A stretch of DNA of 6,255 bases, from positions 1 through 6,255 of the forward strand of contig CAIYNH010000186.1 of assembly GCA_903927495.1 (NCBI GenBank), in the 5' to 3' direction. A model generated the notes under the pieces. That model was not told where the DNA came from and searched no databases. It saw only the letters and a list, made by a program, of their open reading frames with translations. The translations under genes and the position numbers were made by a program. Every line of letters starts with the position of its first letter. The stretch's first letter is position 1. This stretch comes from an uncultured beta proteobacterium. Its GTDB lineage: Bacteria > Pseudomonadota > Gammaproteobacteria > Burkholderiales > Burkholderiaceae_C. Positions 5,762 to 6,255 of the stretch are shown piece after piece.

Positions 5762-6232
5762 ATGCCACATAACACTATGGATATGGAAAATTACTTCCGG
5801 TCACAGCAGGTTTCTCTGCAGTGGGCGCCGGTGTTGCGCGCGTTGGCGCAGGAACTCGGCGAGATGGCAAGCCCGCAGGATTTGCAAAAACTCTTTTTCA
5901 GTGCGGGAGCCCGTTTTGCTGGTGATACCGCAGATCGTTTTGAGGGAACAGAAACGCTCGTTCAACTGGAGGAGCGCCTCAACGACCTTTGGTCGAGTCT
6001 GAACTGGGGTTGGGTGGAGTTGACGGAAACCCGCGGTGTCATCGAAATTACGCATCAAGCGGCGCCCTTGGCCGAGGCCTTCGGTGACGAGGCGCTGGAG
6101 TGGAGCATCGGATTGCTCGAGGGTTTTTACGAGAGTGTCTTTAAAGTGCTGGGCGCTGGCGATTCGATGGTGGTGACCGGGCTACCGGACGAATCAAGCG
6201 GGATGACGGTGCGCCTGAATTTTGGACGATGA
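5762..6232 (+). CDS. bcsD: BcsD-like cellulose synthase subunit D
   Basis: The product is 156 residues, the normal length for BcsD/AcsD of the Komagataeibacter (Acetobacter) cellulose operon. It is mostly helical with no signal peptide or membrane segment. Family features are LEERLNDLWSSLNWGWVEL (69-87, the conserved Asn-Trp-Gly core), ITHQAAPL (96-103), a tryptophan at 114 and LEGFYES (119-125). BcsD forms a ring-shaped octamer in the periplasm or near the export complex and helps arrange glucan chains into fibrils; it is not required for polymerisation itself. The ATG at 5762 has only AGG three bases upstream; in-frame ATGs at 5777 and 5783 are alternatives and would lose only non-conserved residues. 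It appears to be the first gene of a plus-strand bcs operon: its TGA overlaps or lies next to the next start. This marks a second EPS system beside eps. Confidence 0.88.
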   Translation: MPHNTMDMENYFRSQQVSLQWAPVLRALAQELGEMASPQDLQKLFFSAGARFAGDTADRFEGTETLVQLEERLNDLWSSLNWGWVELTETRGVIEITHQAAPLAEAFGDEALEWSIGLLEGFYESVFKVLGAGDSMVVTGLPDESSGMTVRLNFGR

Positions 6233-6240
6233 AGGTGGCA

Positions 6241-6255
6241 ATGAATGACACCGGA
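6241..6255 (+). CDS. Start of the next bcs-operon gene (truncated by window edge)
   Basis: An ATG at 6241 is preceded by AAGG with a five-base spacer and reads MNDTG before the window ends. An in-frame ATG at 6229 overlaps the bcsD stop (ATGA) and would add MKVA. Either choice indicates tight coupling to bcsD. Five to nine residues are too few to identify the product; bcsP or bcsQ would be typical in betaproteobacterial bcsD-containing operons, but that is only expectation. Confidence 0.5.

Noticed and set aside
1..6255. CRISPR arrays, tRNA or rRNA genes, insertion sequences
   Set aside because: No regularly spaced repeats, cloverleaf, rRNA-like sequence, transposase or terminal inverted repeats were seen on either strand.

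Overview
This window looks like accessory chromosomal DNA from a Gram-negative betaproteobacterium, most likely Burkholderiales. That placement rests on gene content (an exosortase/PEP-CTERM type exopolysaccharide locus next to a bcsD-type cellulose operon), moderately high GC, and protein flavour; no rRNA or other marker is present to confirm it.

About three quarters of the window (1-4793) is one compact minus-strand operon, read right to left: epsA (LuxR-family regulator), epsB (undecaprenyl-phosphate sugar-1-phosphate transferase), epsL (predicted outer-membrane beta-barrel), epsD (SurA/PpiC-like lipoprotein) and epsE (Wza-like polysaccharide export protein, cut by the left edge). The genes overlap or nearly abut (8-base overlap epsA/epsB, 2-base gap epsB/epsL, 13-base gap epsL/epsD, 18-base gap epsD/epsE), which implies one transcript. 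The order matches the methanolan-like eps loci that usually carry exosortase B. EpsB would start the lipid-linked repeat unit at the inner membrane, EpsD and EpsL would act in the periplasm and outer membrane, and EpsE would form the export channel. No exosortase gene is visible; it would be expected beyond the left edge.

Upstream of epsA on the same strand, 4905-5036 holds an unusual 43-codon ORF that encodes little more than a PEP-CTERM sorting signal (VPEPS, hydrophobic stretch, RRR). It has a good ribosome binding site and is followed by a clear intrinsic terminator (4853-4883). The terminator separates it from epsA, so epsA should have its own promoter in the roughly 60-base gap 4794-4852. 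Farther upstream, still on the minus strand, is a small single-domain PilZ protein (5210-5536), a candidate c-di-GMP effector.

A 225-base divergent intergenic region (5537-5761) separates pilZ from a plus-strand bcsD-like cellulose synthase subunit D gene (5762-6232), followed with start/stop overlap or close spacing by the first codons of another gene running off the right edge. The window is therefore a junction of two extracellular polysaccharide systems, eps and bcs, with a PilZ protein between them.
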